Translations under genes and position numbers: made by a program | Notes under the pieces: model-generated | The model's input: the letters and a program-made list of their open reading frames with translations, nothing else | The model's database searches: none | What the model was told of the DNA's origin: nothing | Source of the DNA: Cymbidium sinense | Lineage: Eukaryota > Streptophyta > Magnoliopsida > Asparagales > Orchidaceae | Direction: 5' to 3' | Assembly (NCBI GenBank): GCA_021442155.1 | Contig: CM038222.1 | Span: 17,391,908 to 17,455,907, forward strand | Length of the DNA: 64,000 bases | Shown: positions 25,615-40,625 of the stretch, piece by piece | How positions within the stretch are numbered: position 1 is the first letter of the stretch | How the letters are laid out: each line of letters starts with the position of its first letter

Positions 25615-28600
25615 ATAAATAAAATAAAAACTAAATCTAAAATAAAAATAAAAATAAACCTAAAATAAAAATGAAATAAAAACATAAACTAAAAAATAAA
25701 CCTAAAAATAAATAAAAAATAATACTTTAACCTAAAATAAAAATAAAATAAACCTAAAACTAAACTAAAGTAAACTAAACTAAAATAAATAAAACCAAAA
25801 CTTAAGCCTAAAATAAACTAAACCTAAACCATAAATATAATAAAATAAACTAAAAATAATCCTAAAAATAAACAAAAAAATAAAACCTAAAATAAGAATC
25901 TAAAACCTCAACCTATAAAAATAAAATAAAAACCTAAACCAAAAACTAGAATTAAAAATTAAAACCTAAACCTAAAAAATAAAATAAAAATAAAACTAAA
26001 CTTAAACCTAAACTTAAACCTAAAAAACTAAAATACAAAACCTAAACTAAATTAAATAAACCTAAAATAAATAAACTAAACTAAATATAAATAAAAATAC
26101 AAAATAAAATAAATTAAAATAAACTAGATAAATTAATAAACCTAAACCTACGAGTTTAGTTAATTTTTTTTTTAAAAAGAACCTTAACCCTCAACCTTAA
26201 ACCCTTAAACTAACCCTTAACCCTGAACCCTGAACCTTAAACCCTAAACCCTAATCATTAGAACCATAAACCGTAAACCCTAAACTATAAACCCTAAACC
26301 CTTAACCCTAAAACCCAAACCCTAAACTCTAAACCATAAACCCAAAACACCAAAAAAGCTCAACCTAAACTAAATAAAACCTAAAAATAAAATAAATAAA
26401 TAAAATCTAAACCTAAAAATAAATAAAATTAAATACAATAAAAACCTAAACTAAAACCTAAACCTAAACCTAAACGTAAAAATAAAATAAATGAGAAAAA
26501 AACTAAACTAAAATAAAATAAATAAAAACCTAAACTAAACTAAAAAATAAAATAAACCTAAATAAAATCAAAACTAAACGTAAAATTAAAATAAAAAAAC
26601 CTAAAATAAGATAAAATAAAACTAAATAAAAATGTAACCCTAAAAAATACACTTAAAAATTAAACCTAAAAAAAACCCAAACCCTAAACTAAAAGAACCT
26701 AAACTTAAAATAAACAAAATAAAATAAATCTAAACCTAAACTAAAATAAACTAAACTAGGATAAATAAAACCTAAGCCTAAACTTAAATTAACCTAAACC
26801 TGAACCCTAAACTAAATAAAATTAAATAAATTAAAATAAACTTAAACTTAAACTAGAAAATAAAACCTAAAAATAAACCTAAAATAATAACCTAAAACCT
26901 AAACCTAAAAATAATAAATAAAACTTAAACCTAAAAAATAAAACAAAAGTAAAAAATAAGCATAAATTTAAACTTAAAAAAAAATAAACTAAAATTAAAA
27001 ACCTAAACTAAAATAAATAAATTAAACTAAATAAAAATAAAAAATAAACTTAAATAAAAATATCAAATAAACTAAAATAAATAAAAAATAAACTAAATAA
27101 ACCTAAACCTATCAGTTTACTTAATTTTTAAAAAATATCCCTAAACCCTAAACCCTAAAACTAATCTTAAACCCTAAAATCTAAACCTACAACCCTAAAC
27201 CCTAAACCTTAAACCTTAAAACCTACAACCCTAAACCTTAAACCCTAAACCATCAAAACCTGAAAACCTAAACCTAAACTAAATAAAATAGAAAACTAAA
27301 ATAAATAAAAAAACCAAAACCTAAATAAAATAAAAACCTAAACTAAAACATAAACCTAAACCTAAACCTAAATGTAAAATAAAATAAGATAAATTTAAAC
27401 TAAAATAAAATAAAATAAATAAAAACCTAAACTAAACTAAAAAAATATTATAAACCTAAAATAAATTAAAATAAAATAAATACTAAATAAAAACCTAAAC
27501 TTAAAAATTAATTTTAAAAATAAAACCTAAAAATATATAAAAAATTATTCATAAACTTTAAACTAAAAAAAATCTAAACCTAAAATAAATAAAATAAAAT
27601 AAACATAAACCTAAATAAAAATAAACTAAAATAAAATAAATAAAACTTAAACCTAAACCTAAAAGAAGCTGAACCTAAACCTTAAACTAGGTTAGATAAA
27701 ATAAATTAAAAATAAACCTAAACCTAACTTAAAAAATAAAACCTAAAAATAAACCTAAAATAAAAACTTAAAACCTAAACATAAAAAAATAAAATAAAAA
27801 TCTAAACCTAAACCTAAAAATAAAAAATAAAACATAAACCTAAAAACAAAATAAAAATAATACTAAACTAAAAAAATAAAACCAAGCCTAAACCTAAACC
27901 TAAAAAAGAAACTAAAATAAAAAAACATAAATTAAAATAAATGAACCTAAAATAAATAAACTAAACTAACTAAAAAAACAAACCTAAATATAAATAAAAA
28001 TTAAAATAAACTAAATAAATTAAATAAATCAAAACCTATGAGTTTACTTAATTAAAAAGAAGAACTTTAACCCTAAACCCTAAACCCTAGAACTCACCAT
28101 AAACCCTAAACCCTAAACCCTAAACCCAAAGCCCTAATACTTAAAACCCTAAACCCTAGACCCTAAAACATAAACCCTAAACCCCAAACCCTAAACCCTA
28201 AACCATAAATCCTAAAAACCTAAAAACCTCAACCTAAACTAAATAAAATAAAATAAAAAATAAATTAAAAACCTATACTAAAACATAAACTTAAACATAA
28301 ACCTAAACTTAAACCTAAATGTAAATATATGTTAAAATAAAAAATAAAAACCTAAACTAAACTAAAAAAATAAAATAAACCTAAATATAAAAACTAAACA
28401 TAAAAAAAAAGCTAAACATAAAAAATAATATAAACTTAAAAGAAAATAAAATAAAAAATAAATAAAAACATAAAACAAAAAAACAAACCTAAAAATAAAT
28501 AAAAAATAAAACTTAAACCCTAAATAAAAAAAAGCTAAACCCAAAACAAACTAAATAAAATAAACCTAAACCTAAACTAAAATAAACTAAACTAAAATAA

Positions 28601-31600
28601 ATAAAACCTAGACCTTAACCAAAACTAAAAAATTAAAATAAAAACTAAAAATAAACCTAAACCTAAACTAAAAAATTAAACCTAAAAATAATCCAAGAAT
28701 AAAAATCAAAAACGTAAACCTAAAAAAATCAAATAAAAACTTCAACCTAAAGCTAAACATAAAAAATAAAACCTAAACCTTAAAAAATAAACTAAAAATA
28801 AAACTCAAATAAAAAATAAGAATAAGTTTAAACTTAAAAAATAAACTAAAATAAAAAAATAAAAACTAAAATAAAGAAAACTAAAATAAATAACTAAAAA
28901 AAATAAAATTAAAAAATAAACATTAATAAATACAATAAAATAAACTAAAAATATAAAAAATAAACTAAATAAACCTAAACCTATGAGTTAACTTAATTTT
29001 TTTAAGAAAAACCCTATATTCTTAACCCTAAGCCCTAAATTCTAAATCCTAAACCCTAAACCCTAAACCCTGAGCTCTAAACCACAACCCTCAACCTTAA
29101 ACCCTAAACCCTAACCCCTAACCCCTAAAAAATCCCTAACCTAAAACCCTAAACCCAAAACCCAAAACCCAAAACCCAAAATCCCAAAATCTATAACCTT
29201 AAATCCTAAACCCTAAACCCTAAACCCTAAATCCTGAAAACCTAAAAACCTAAACCTAAACTAAATAAAATAAAAAATAAATTAATTAAAAAAACCTAAA
29301 CATAAATAAAATAAAACCCTAAATTAAAGCCTAAACCTAAACGTAAACCAAAACATAAAAATAAAATAAAATAAAATATAAATACTAAATTAAAATTACA
29401 TAAAATAAAAACCTAAACTAAATTAAAAAAATAAAATAAACCTAAAATTAAACACCTAAATAAAATAAAAACTAAACGTAAAATAAAAATAAAAGTAACT
29501 TAAAATAAAATAAAACAAAAACTAAATAAAACCTAAACCTAAAAAATAAAACTAAAAATAAATAAAAATTAAAACCTAAACGCTAAACAAAAAAAGACGT
29601 AAACTTAAAATAAACAAAATAAAATAAACATAAACTTTAACTAAAATAAATTGAAATAAATTAAATAATACCTAAACTGAAACCAAGAATAAACTAAACA
29701 TAAACCCTAAACTAAATAAAATAAAATAAACTAAACATAAATCTAAACCTAAACTAAAATATTAAACCTACAAATAAACATAAAATAAAAACTTAAAACC
29801 TAAACCTAAAAAGATAAAATAAAAACTTTAATCTAAACATAAAAATAAAAATTATAACCTAAACTTAAAAAATAAAATAAAAATAAAACCAAACAAAAAA
29901 TAAGCATTAACTTAAACCTAGAAAATAAATTAAAATAGAAAGCCTAAATTAAAATAAATGAACCTAAAATAAATAAGCTAAACTAAATAAAAATATAAAA
30001 TATACTTAAATAAGGAAATAAAATAAACTAAAATAAATAAATAAATAAAATAAATAAACCTAAACCTATCGGCTTACTTTTTTTTTAAAAAAAAAGAACC
30101 TAAACCCTAAACCCTAAACCCTAAACCCTAAATCCTAAACCCTAAACCCTAAAACTAACCCTAAACTGTAAACCTACAACCCTAAACCCTAAACCCTAAA
30201 AACCCAAAACCCATGACCTTAAATCTTAAACCATAAACCCTAAACCCCATACCCTAAACCCTAAACCCTAAACCCAAACCCTAAACCCTAAAATATAAAA
30301 ACCTAAAAACCTAAACCTAAACTAAATAAAACTAAAAAAAGTAAAATAAACAAAAAATCCTATACCTAAATAAAATAAAAACCTAAACTAAAACAAAAAC
30401 ATAAACCTAAATGCAAAAATAAAATTTAAAAAATATAAACTAAAATAAATTAAATAGAAACCTAAACTAAACTAAAAAAAATAAAATTAACCTAAAATAA
30501 AATAAAATAAAAACTAAGTAAAAACCTAATCCTATGAAATAAATCTCAAAATAAAATAAAAAAACTCATAAAAAATAAAACCTAAACCTTAAACTAAAGT
30601 AAAAAAACTAAACCTAAAATAAACAAAATAAAATAAACCTAAACATAAACAAAAATAAACTAAACTAAAATAAATAAAACCTAAATGTAAACCTAAAATA
30701 AACAAAATAAATTAAACTTAAACTTGAACTAAAATAAAATGAAATAAATTAAATAAAACCTAAACTGAAACAAAAAATAAATTAAACCTAAACCCTAAAC
30801 TAAATAAAATAAAATAAACTAAACATAAACCTAAACCTAAACTAAAATATTAAACCTATAAATAAACATAAAATAAAAACCTAAAACCTAAACCTAAAAA
30901 AATAAAATAAAAACTTCAACCTAACCTTAAAAATAAAAAATATAACCTAAACTTAAAAAATAAAATAAAAATAAAACCAAACAAAAAATAAGCATTAAAC
31001 TAAGCCTAAAAAATAAACTAAAATAGAAAACCAAAATTAAAAAAAAAATTGAACCTAAAATAAATAAGCTAAATTAAATAAAAATATAAAATACACTTAA
31101 ATAAAGAAAATAAAATAAATTAAAATAAACAAAAAATAAACTAAATAAACCTAAACCTATCGATTTACTTAATTTTTTTTGAAAAAGACCCTAAACCCTA
31201 AAACCTAAATGCTAAACCCTAAATCCTAAACCCTAAACCCCAAAACTAACCTTAAACCCTAAACTGTAAACCTACTGCCTTAAACCCTAAAAAATCCAAA
31301 ACCCACAACCCTAAATCTTAAACCATAAACCCTAAACCCCATACCCTAAACCCTAAACCCTAAACCCTAAAATATAAAAACCTAAAAACTTAAACCTAAA
31401 CTAAATAAAACTAAAAGAATAAAATAAACAAAAAACCTATACCTAAATAAAATAAAAACCTAAACTAAAACATAAACCTAAACCTAAATGCAAAAATAAA
31501 ATTAAAAAATATGAACTAAAATAAATTAAGTAGAAACCCAAACTTAACTAAAAAAAATTAACCTAAAGTAAAATAAAATAAAAACTAAATAAAAACCTAA

Positions 31601-34600
31601 TCCTAAGAAATAAATCTCAAAATAAAACAAAAAAACATATAAAAAATAAAACCTAAACCCAAAACTAAAGAAAAATAAACTAAACCTAAAATAGAAAAAT
31701 AAAATAAACCTAAACTTAAACAAAAATAAACTAAACTAAAATAAATAAAACCTAAATGTAAACCTAAAATAAACTGAACCTAAACCATAAATTAAATAGG
31801 ATAAAATAAACTAAAAATAAACCAAAAGCTAACTTAATAAATAAAACCTAAAAATAAACTTAAAATAAAAACATAAAAACCTAAACCTAAAAAACTAAAT
31901 TAAAAACCTAAACATAAACCTAAATATGAAAAATAAAATCTAAACCTAAAAAATAAAATAAAAATCTTACTAAATGAAAAATTAAGAATAAACTTAAATC
32001 TAAAAAGTAAACTAAAATAAAAAATCAAAACTAAAATAAATACCTAAAATAAAAAACTAAACTAAATTAAATAAATAATATAACTAAATAAATTATAAAT
32101 AAATAAACTAAAATAAACTAAAATAACCTAAACCTATCGGTTCACTTAATTAAAAAAATATCCTAGACCTTAAACCCTAAACCCAAAACCCTAAACCCTA
32201 AATCCTAAACCCTAAACCCTAAACCCTAAAACTCACCCTAAACCCTAAATCCTAAACCCTAAACCTACAACCCTAAACCTTAAATGCTAAAAAACCTTAA
32301 ACCCAAAACCCAAAATCATAAACCCTGAACCCTAAACCCTAAACCCTAAAACCCTAAACCTTAAACCCTAAATCCTAAATTTACAACCCAAAACTTGCAA
32401 CCGTAAACCCTAAACCATAAACCTTAAACCCTAAAAACTAAAAACCTAAACCTAAGCTAAATAAAACCAAAATAAAATAAAATAAATAGAAAAACCTAAG
32501 CCTAAATAAAATAAAATAAAATAAAAACCTAAGCATAAAATAAACCTAAACTAAAAAAATAATAAAAAAAATAAAAACTAACCTAAAATAAACTAAATAA
32601 AAACCTAAACAAAACTAAAAAAATAAAATTGACCTAAAAATAAAAAATATAAATAAGATAAAAACTAAACATAGAATAAAGTAAATTAAACCTAAAATAA
32701 AATAAAATAAATACTTAATAAATACCTAAATTTAAAAAATAAACCAAAAAATGAAACCTAAAAATAAGTAAAAAATAAAACCTAAACCTTAAACTCAAAA
32801 AAATAAAATAAAATAAAATAAACCTAAACCTACACTAAAATAAACTAAACTAAAAAAATAATACCTAAACCTAAACCTAAAATAAACTAAACCTAAACCA
32901 AAACCTAAAATAAACTAAACCTAAACCAAAACCTAAACCCTAAATAAAATAAAATAAATTGAAAATAATCCTAAACTTTAAAAAATAAAATAAAAACCTA
33001 AACTTAAACCTAAAAATGAAAAATAAAACCTAAACTTAAAAAATAAACAAAAATAAAACTACACTAAAACCCTAAAATGAAATCTTAAAAATAAACTAAA
33101 ATTAAAAAAACAAAACTAAAATAAATAAACCTTAAATACTTAAACTAAATAACAATAAAAATAAACCTAAATAAAAATAAAAAATAAAATAAACTAAAAT
33201 AAATAAAAAATAAACTAAATAAACTAAATAAACCTAAACCTACCGGTTTACTTAGTTTAAAAAAACCCTAAACCCTAAACCCTAAACCATAAACCCACAA
33301 ACCCTAAAACTAACCTTAAACCCTAAAACCTAAATCAGCCTTAAACTGACCTAAAATACTGCACCCAAAACCCTAACCCTAAACCGCTAATCCTAAAACA
33401 CCAAACCCTAAAAACCATAAATGCTAACCTAAACCTAAACACTAATCCTAAACTCAAATAAAAAAAAACCTAAACTCAAAATAAAAAAAAACTTAAACCA
33501 ATAATAAATTAATTAAACTAAATAAACATAAACATACTGATTTAGTTAATTTAAAAAAAAAATCATAAACCCTATACCCTAATCCCTAAATCCTAAACCC
33601 CAAACACTCACCCTTAAACCCTAAAACTAACCTTAAACCCTAAACCTTAAACCTACAACCCTAAACCCAATACATGAAATCCTAAAAACCCTTAAACCTT
33701 AAACTCTAAATCCCAACCCAAAGACTAAACCAAACCTCCCTTGCTTAACTACCCTAACCTCAAAACCTAAATCCCTAAACCCTAAACCCAAAATACTAAA
33801 CTAACCCTAAACCCTAAACCCTAGAAATCCTAAACCCTAAATATTAAACCCTAACCCCTCCTGGCAGACCCTAAATGATATACCCTAAACCCTAAAATAA
33901 ACCCTAAGTAAAACCTAAACCTAAATAAATAAAACAATAAAATAAATACAAAACCTAAACCTAAATAAAATAAAATAAAAGCCAAAACTAAAATCTAAAC
34001 CTAAACCTAAAAATAAAATAAAACAAAAAATAAAAATAAACTAAAATAAGATAAATAAAAACCTAAACTAAACTAAAAAATAATATAAACCTAAGAATAA
34101 GAACCTAAATAAAATAATAACTAAACATAAAATGAAAATGAAATAAACCTAAAATAAAATAAAAACTTGAACCTAAAAAAATAAATAAAATATAATACCT
34201 AATCCTTAAACTAAAAAAAACTCAAACCTTAAAATACAAATAAAATAAACAAAATTAAATAAACCTAAACCTAAACTAAAATAAACTAAACTAAAATAAA
34301 TAAAACCTAAACCTAATCCTAAAATAAACTAAAACTAAACCTAATCCTAAATTAAATAAAATAAAATTATCTAAAATAAACATAAACATAAACTTGAAAA
34401 TAAAACTTAAAAGTAAACCTAGAATAATAACATAAAACCTAAACCAAAAGAAAATAAAAAACTTAAACTAAACCTAAAAATAAAAAATAAAACCTAAACC
34501 TAAAAAATAAAATAAAAATAAAACTAATCTAAAAAGTTTGCATTAACGTAAACCAAAACCTAAAAATGAAACAAAAATAAAAAACCTAAACTAAAATAAA

Positions 34601-35336
34601 TAAACCTAAAATAAATAAACTAAATTAAATAAAAATAAAAATAAACCTAAATAAAAGTAAATCATAAAATAAACTAAAATAAACATAAAATAAATTAAAT
34701 AAAAAAATCAAATAAACTAAAATAAATAAAATAAATAAACTAAATAAGTTAAATAAACCCAAACCTCTTGGTTACTTAATTTAAAATATAAACCCAACAC
34801 CTAAACCCTAAACACTGAACCTTAAAACTAACCCTAAACCCTAAACCACTTACCCTAAACCCTTAACCTAAAACCCTAAACTAAAACTAATCCCTAAACC
34901 CTAAATCCTAAATTTACCCTAAACCCCATACAGAAATCTTAAACCATTAAACCCAAAACCAAATATAAAATCTTAAACCCTAAACCTAAACCCAAACCAC
35001 AAACCTATATGCCCTAAAACCACAACCCTATAGCTAAACTGTGCCTAAACTACCTAAACCCTAAACCCTAAACCAAACCCTGACCACAAATCTAAAGCTA
35101 AAAAAACCCTAAATCCTAAACCCTAAATCATAACCCTAAACCCTAAACCTTAAAACCCTAAACCTTAAAACCCTAAACCCTAAAGCCTAACAATAAACCT
35201 AAACCCTAAAAGCATAAACTCTAAAACCCTAACCCAAGCCTGGCTAAACAAACAAACCCCAATCTTAAACCCAAAGTAATTAAACAAATTAAAAAATAAA
35301 CTTAAACCCTAAAACCTAATAAACTTAAACCCTAAG
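25615..35336. repeat. Degenerate telomere-like array, type A, longest run without gene fragment
   Basis: About 9.7 kb holding at least nine higher-order units. Punctuation sites (GTTTACTTAATTT and variants, then T- or A-tract, then CCCTAAA) lie at about 26,151; 27,111; 28,041; 28,985; 30,071; 31,161; 32,137; 33,243; 33,538 and 34,768. Spacing is mostly 0.93-1.23 kb, with one short unit of about 0.3 kb. Open frames here (for example on - at 28,362-28,544) are translations of the repeat. No gene is seen. Confidence 0.85.
29650..31790. repeat. Tandem pair of about 1.08 kb units
   Basis: 29,690-29,930 matches 30,770-31,010 (shared CTAAAATATTAAACCTA, AACATAAAATAAAAAC and AAACAAAAAATAAGCATTAA), and 30,240-30,600 matches 31,320-31,680 (shared CTATACCTAAATAAAATAAA and AACCTAATCCTA followed by GAAATAAATCTC). 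The offset is constant at about 1.07-1.08 kb, showing a local duplication of one whole higher-order unit. Confidence 0.7.
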
Positions 35337-35822
35337 AATGGGCAGAACCTTGGTGGTAGGAACATCACCATCAATTAGGCTCAACCTAGATCTAGTGGTG
35401 GAGGCGAAGGTAGAGGTGGCGGTTATCATAGTAGTGGTGGGGGATCTAGAGATGTTACTGGATATAGAGGTGGTGGTTGGAGCATTGGTGGTTTTGGAGG
35501 CAGGAGGAGCGACGGATATTACAGCCATGGTGGTGGCGGAAGGAGAGATCAGTGATATGATGGAGGATCCACTACTCGAGAGGCTGGGGTGGTCCTGATG
35601 GGAATTAGAGAAACTAAAGAACGGTTGATCAGATCTGCTACTTATGCACCCTTGTCTTTATAGTAGAGACGATTATAATTTTCTAAGGTTTTTAATTTTC
35701 TCTATGTTTGCTCATTTTTTATCTATTCCGTTGAGTGTGTCTTAAAAAACTTGGTGTGTTACTTGGTTGATTAAATAAAAAAAATGAAATGTAGAAAATA
35801 AATTTTTCACTATTAAATAAAC
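35337..35822 (+). pseudogene. GR-RBP 3' fragment, copy 6
   Basis: From AAT at 35,337 it reads NGQNLGGRNITIN, TAG in place of Gln, AQPRSSGGGEGRGGGYHSSG and a diverged Gly-rich tail, with a TGA near GRRDQ. The 3' UTR and a short A-rich end are present. It lies in copy 1 of the 3.2 kb duplication. Confidence 0.85.
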
Positions 35823-38553
35823 TCCAAAAACCTTAAAACCTAAACCTAAACCTAAAGCTTGACCTAAAACCTAAACCCTAAACCCTTAACACTAAAAATC
35901 CATAATCGAAAAACCTAAACCCTAAACCCTAAACCCTAAACCCTAAAACATAAACCTTAACTCTAAACCCTAAAGCATAAACTTTAAACCATAAACCCCA
36001 AACCTAAAACCCTCTAACCCTAAACCTTAAACCTTAAACCATAAAAGCTAAAACCTAAACCTAAACTAAATAAAACCTAAAAATAAAATAAATAAAAAAA
36101 CCTAAACCAAAATAAAATAAAAACCTAAACTAAAACCTAAACCTAAACCTAAAAAGAAAATAAAATAAAAAAATAAAAACTATACTAAAATAAAATAAAT
36201 AAAAACCTAAAGTAAATTAAAAAAAATAAAAAACCTAAATAAAATAAAAACTAAAACTAAAATAAAAATAAAGTAAAATAAAAACTAAATAAAAAATGAT
36301 ACCTAAAAAATAAACATAAAAATAAAACCTAAAAATAAATAAAAAATAAAACCTGAACCCTAAATAAAAAACCTAAACCTGAAATAAAAATAAAATAAGC
36401 CAAAACCTAAACTGAAATAAATAAAACCCAAACTTAAACCTAAAATAAGTTAAATCTAAACCTAAACCTAAACCCTAAATAAAATAAAATAAACTAAAAA
36501 ATACCTAAACTAAAAAATAAAGCCTAAAAAAACCCTAAAACCTAAACCTAAAAAAATAAAACCTAAACCTAAACTTAAAAATAAAAAGTAAAACTTAAAC
36601 CTAAATAATAAAGTAAAAAATATACTAAACTAAAAAATAAACTTAAATATATAAAATAAACAAAAATTAAAAACTTAAACTAAAATGAATAAATTAAACT
36701 AAATAAAAATTAAAATTAAGATAAAGTAAAACAAATAAATAATAAAATAAATAAACTTAAACTTTACTTAATTTACAACAAAATTAACAAAAGCCCTCAC
36801 CAAACCTCAATCGGAACCCTTAACCTGCAACCTAAACCCTAAACCTTAAAACCCTAAACCTTAAACCCTAAACCTTAAACCCTAAACATTGAACCCTAAA
36901 TCCTAAACCCTAAAACCTACAAACCTAAACCCTAAACCCAAAACCCTATACCCTAAACCCTAAAAACCTAAAAACATAAACTTCAACTAAATAAAACCTA
37001 AAAAAAATAAAAAAAACCTAAATCTAAATAAAATAAAGTAACAAAATTAAATAAAATCCTAAACTAAAACCTAAACTTGAATCTAAATCTAAACCTAAAA
37101 GATAAATTAAAACATAATAAAAAATTAAAACTAAACTAAAATAAAATAAATAAAAACCTAAACTAAACTAAAAAATAAACTTAAAATAAAAATAAAATAA
37201 AATAAAAACTAAATCATAACCTAAACCTCAGAAAATAAACCAAAAAATAAAACCCAAAAATAAATTAAAAATAAAACCTAAACCCTAAACAAACAAAACA
37301 CACCAAAAAAAAAAAAATAAATAAAATAAAATAAACCTACACCTAAACTAAAACAAACTAAACTAAAATAAATAGAACTTAAACCTAAACCTAAAATAAG
37401 CTAAACCTAAACACTTAAACTAAATAAAATAAAATAAAATAAACTAAACTAAAATAAATAAAACCTAAACCTAATCCTAAAATAAACTAAAACTAAACCT
37501 AATCCTAAATTAAATAAAATAAAATTATCTAAAATAAACATAAACATAAACTTGAAAATAAAACTTAAAAGTAAACCTAGAATAATAACATAAAACCTAA
37601 ACCAAAAAAAGAAAAATAAAAACTTAAACCTAAACCTAAAAATAAAAAATAAAACCTAAACCTAAAAAATAAAATAAAAATAAAACTAATCTAAAAAGTT
37701 TGCATTAACGTAAACCAAAACCTAAAAATGAAACAAAAATAAAAAACCTAAACTAAAAGAAATAAACCTAAAATTAATAAACTAAATTAAATAAAAATAA
37801 AAAATAAACCTAAATAAAAGTAAATCATAAAATAATCTAAAATAAACATAAAATAAACAACATAAAAAAATCAAATAAACTAAAATAAATAAGAAAATAA
37901 ACTAAATAAGTTAAATAAACCCAAACCTACTGATTTACTTAATTTAAAATATAAACCCAACACCCTAAACCCTAAACTCAAACCCTGAACCTTAAAACTA
38001 ACCCTAAACCCTAAACCTTAAACTTACAACCCTAAACCCTTAACCCTAAACCCTAAACCCGAAACACTAATCCCTAAACCCTAAATCCTAAATTTACCCT
38101 AAACCCCATACAGTAAATCTTAAACCATAAACCTTAAACCCAAAACCATAACGCAAATCTTAAACCCTAAACCCTAAACCCTAAACCCTAAACCCTATAC
38201 CCTAAAAACCCTAAACCCTATAGCCTAAAGCCTAATGCCTAAACTACCTAAACCCTAAACCCTAAACCTTAAACCCTAGACCCTCAAAACCCTAAATCCT
38301 AAAGCTTAAGCAAAAAACCCTAAATCCTAAACCCTAAATCATAACCCTAAACCCTAAACCTTAAAACCCTAAACCTTAAAACCCTAAACCCTAAAGCCTA
38401 ACCCTAAACCCTAAACCCTAAAAGCATAAACTCTAAAACCCTAACCCCTAAAGCCTAAAGCCTAAACAACAAACCCCAATCTTAAACCCAAAGTAATTAA
38501 ACAAATTAAAAAATAAACTTAAACCCTAAAACCTAATAAACTTAAACCCTAAG

Positions 38554-39008
38554 AATGGGCAGAACCTTGGTGGTAGGAACATCACCATCAATTAGGCTCA
38601 ATCAAGATCTGGTGGTGGAGGCAAGAGGTATCATCATAGTAGTGGTGGGGATCTAGAGATGTTACTGGATATGAGGTGGTGGTTGGAGCATTGGTGGTTT
38701 TGGGGTGAGGAGCACTGACATGCCCATGGTGGTGGCAGAAGGAGGGATCGATGATATGATGGTGGATCCACTACTAGAGAGGCTGGGGTGGTTCTAATGG
38801 GAATTAGAGAAACTAAAGAACGGTTGATCCGATCTGCTACTTATGCAACCATGTCTTTATAGTAGAGACGATTATAATTTTCTAAGGTTTTAATTTTCTA
38901 TGTTTCATTTTTTTATCTATTCCTGAGTGTGTCTTAAAAAACTTGGTGTTACTTGGTTGATTAAATAAAAAAAATGAAATGTAGAAAATAAATTTTTCAC
39001 TATTAAAT
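38554..39008 (+). pseudogene. GR-RBP 3' fragment, copy 7
   Basis: Sister of copy 6 in the 3.2 kb duplication, with identical start and UTR but several short deletions, mostly within or beside G-rich words (for example GGCAAGAGGTATCATC where copy 6 has a longer Gly-coding stretch). The deletions break the Gly frame. They could be real or consensus errors in long-read data. Confidence 0.8.
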
Positions 39009-40625
39009 AAACTCCAAAAACCTTAAAACCTAAACCTAAACCTAAAGCTTGACCTAAAACCTAAACCCTAAACTCACTAACTAAAAACCTAAACCCTAAA
39101 CCCTAAACCCTAAACCCTAAAACATAAACCTTAAACTCTAAACCCTAAAGCATAAACTTTAAACCATAAACCCCAAACCTAAAACCCTCAACTAACCCTA
39201 AACCTTAAACCTTAAACCATAAAAAGCTAAAAACCTAAACATAAACTAAATAAAACCTAAAAATAAAATAAATAAACAAACTTAAACCAAAATAAAATAA
39301 AAACCTAAACTAAAACCTAAACCTAAACCTAAAAAGAAAATAAAATAAAAAATAAAAACTATACTAAAATAAAATAAATAAAAACCTAAAGTAAATTAAA
39401 AAAATTAAAAAACCTAAATAAAATAAAACTAAAACTAAAATAAAATAAAGTAAAATAAAACTAAATAAAAAATGATACCTAAAAATAAACATAAAATAAA
39501 ACCTAAAATAAATAAAAAATAAAACCTGAACCCTAAATAAAAAACCTAAACCTGAAATAAAAATAAAATAAGCCTAAACCTAAACTGAAATAAATAAAAC
39601 CCAAACTTAAACCTAAAATAAGTTAAATCTAAACCTAAACCTAAACCCTAAATAAAATAAAATAAACTAAAAAAATACCTAAACTTAAACTAAAAAATAA
39701 AGCCTAAAAAACCCTAAAACCTAAACCTAAAAAAATAAAACCTAAACCTAAACTTAAAAATAAAAAGTAAAACTTAAACCTAAATAATAAAGTAAAAAAT
39801 ATACTAAACTAAAAAATAAACTTAAATATATAAAATAAACAAAAATTAAAAACTTAAACTAAAATGAATAAATTAAACTAAATAAAAATTAAAATTAAGA
39901 TAAAGTAAAACAAATAAATAATAAAATAAATAAACTTAAACTTACGAGTTTACTTAATTTACAAAAAATTAACAAAAAAGCCCTCACCCGAAACCCTGAA
40001 TCGTGAACCCTTAACCTGCAACCCCTAAACCCTAAACCTTAAAACCCTAAACCCTAAACCCTAAACCCTAAACAGTGAACCCTAAACCCTAATGCCTAAA
40101 ACTTACAAACCTAAACCCTAAACCCAAAACCCTATACCCTAAACCCTAAAAACCTAAAAACATAAACTTCAACTAAATAAAACCTAAAAAAAATAAAAAA
40201 ACCTAAACCTAAATAAAATAAAGTAACAAAATTAAATAAAATCCTAAACTAAAACCTAAACTTGAATCTAAATCTAAACCTAAAAGATAAATTAAAACAT
40301 AATAAAAAATTAAAACTGAACTAAAATAAAATAAAATAAACTAAACTAAACTAAAAAAAATAAACGTAAAATAAAAATAAAATAAAATAAAAACTAAATC
40401 ATAACCTAAACCTCAGAAAATAAACCAAAAAATAAAACCTAAAAATAAATTAAAAATAAAACCTAAACCCTAAACAAACAAAAACACCTAAATCAAAAAA
40501 TAAATAAAATAAAATAAACCTACACCTAAACTAAAACAAACTAAACTAAAATAAATAGAACTTAAACCTAAACCTAAAATAAGCTAAACCTAAACACTTA
40601 AACTAAATAAAATAAAATAAACTAA

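Larger units (their letters stand above)
34285..40625. repeat. Recent tandem duplication of about 3.2 kb, including a GR-RBP copy
   Basis: Copy 1 (about 34,285-37,440) and copy 2 (about 37,440-40,625) are nearly the same by eye throughout. Shared landmarks include AAACCTAATCCTAAAATAAA (offset about 3,158), the GR-RBP fragment (35,337 and 38,554, offset 3,217), TTTAATTTTC in its UTR, and the end segment CTAAAACAAACTAAACTAAA with ATAAATAGAACTTAAACC. The junction is near 37,440, where ACACTTAAACTAAATAAAAT leads into the start of copy 2. Copy 2 lacks small pieces in the G-rich part of the GR-RBP fragment. Confidence 0.85.

Noticed and set aside
28362..28544. Hydrophobic - strand ORF rich in Phe and Tyr
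   Set aside because: It is a translation of TTTA/TTTTA repeat, not a gene. The first part of the ORF at 44,560-44,811 is the same case.
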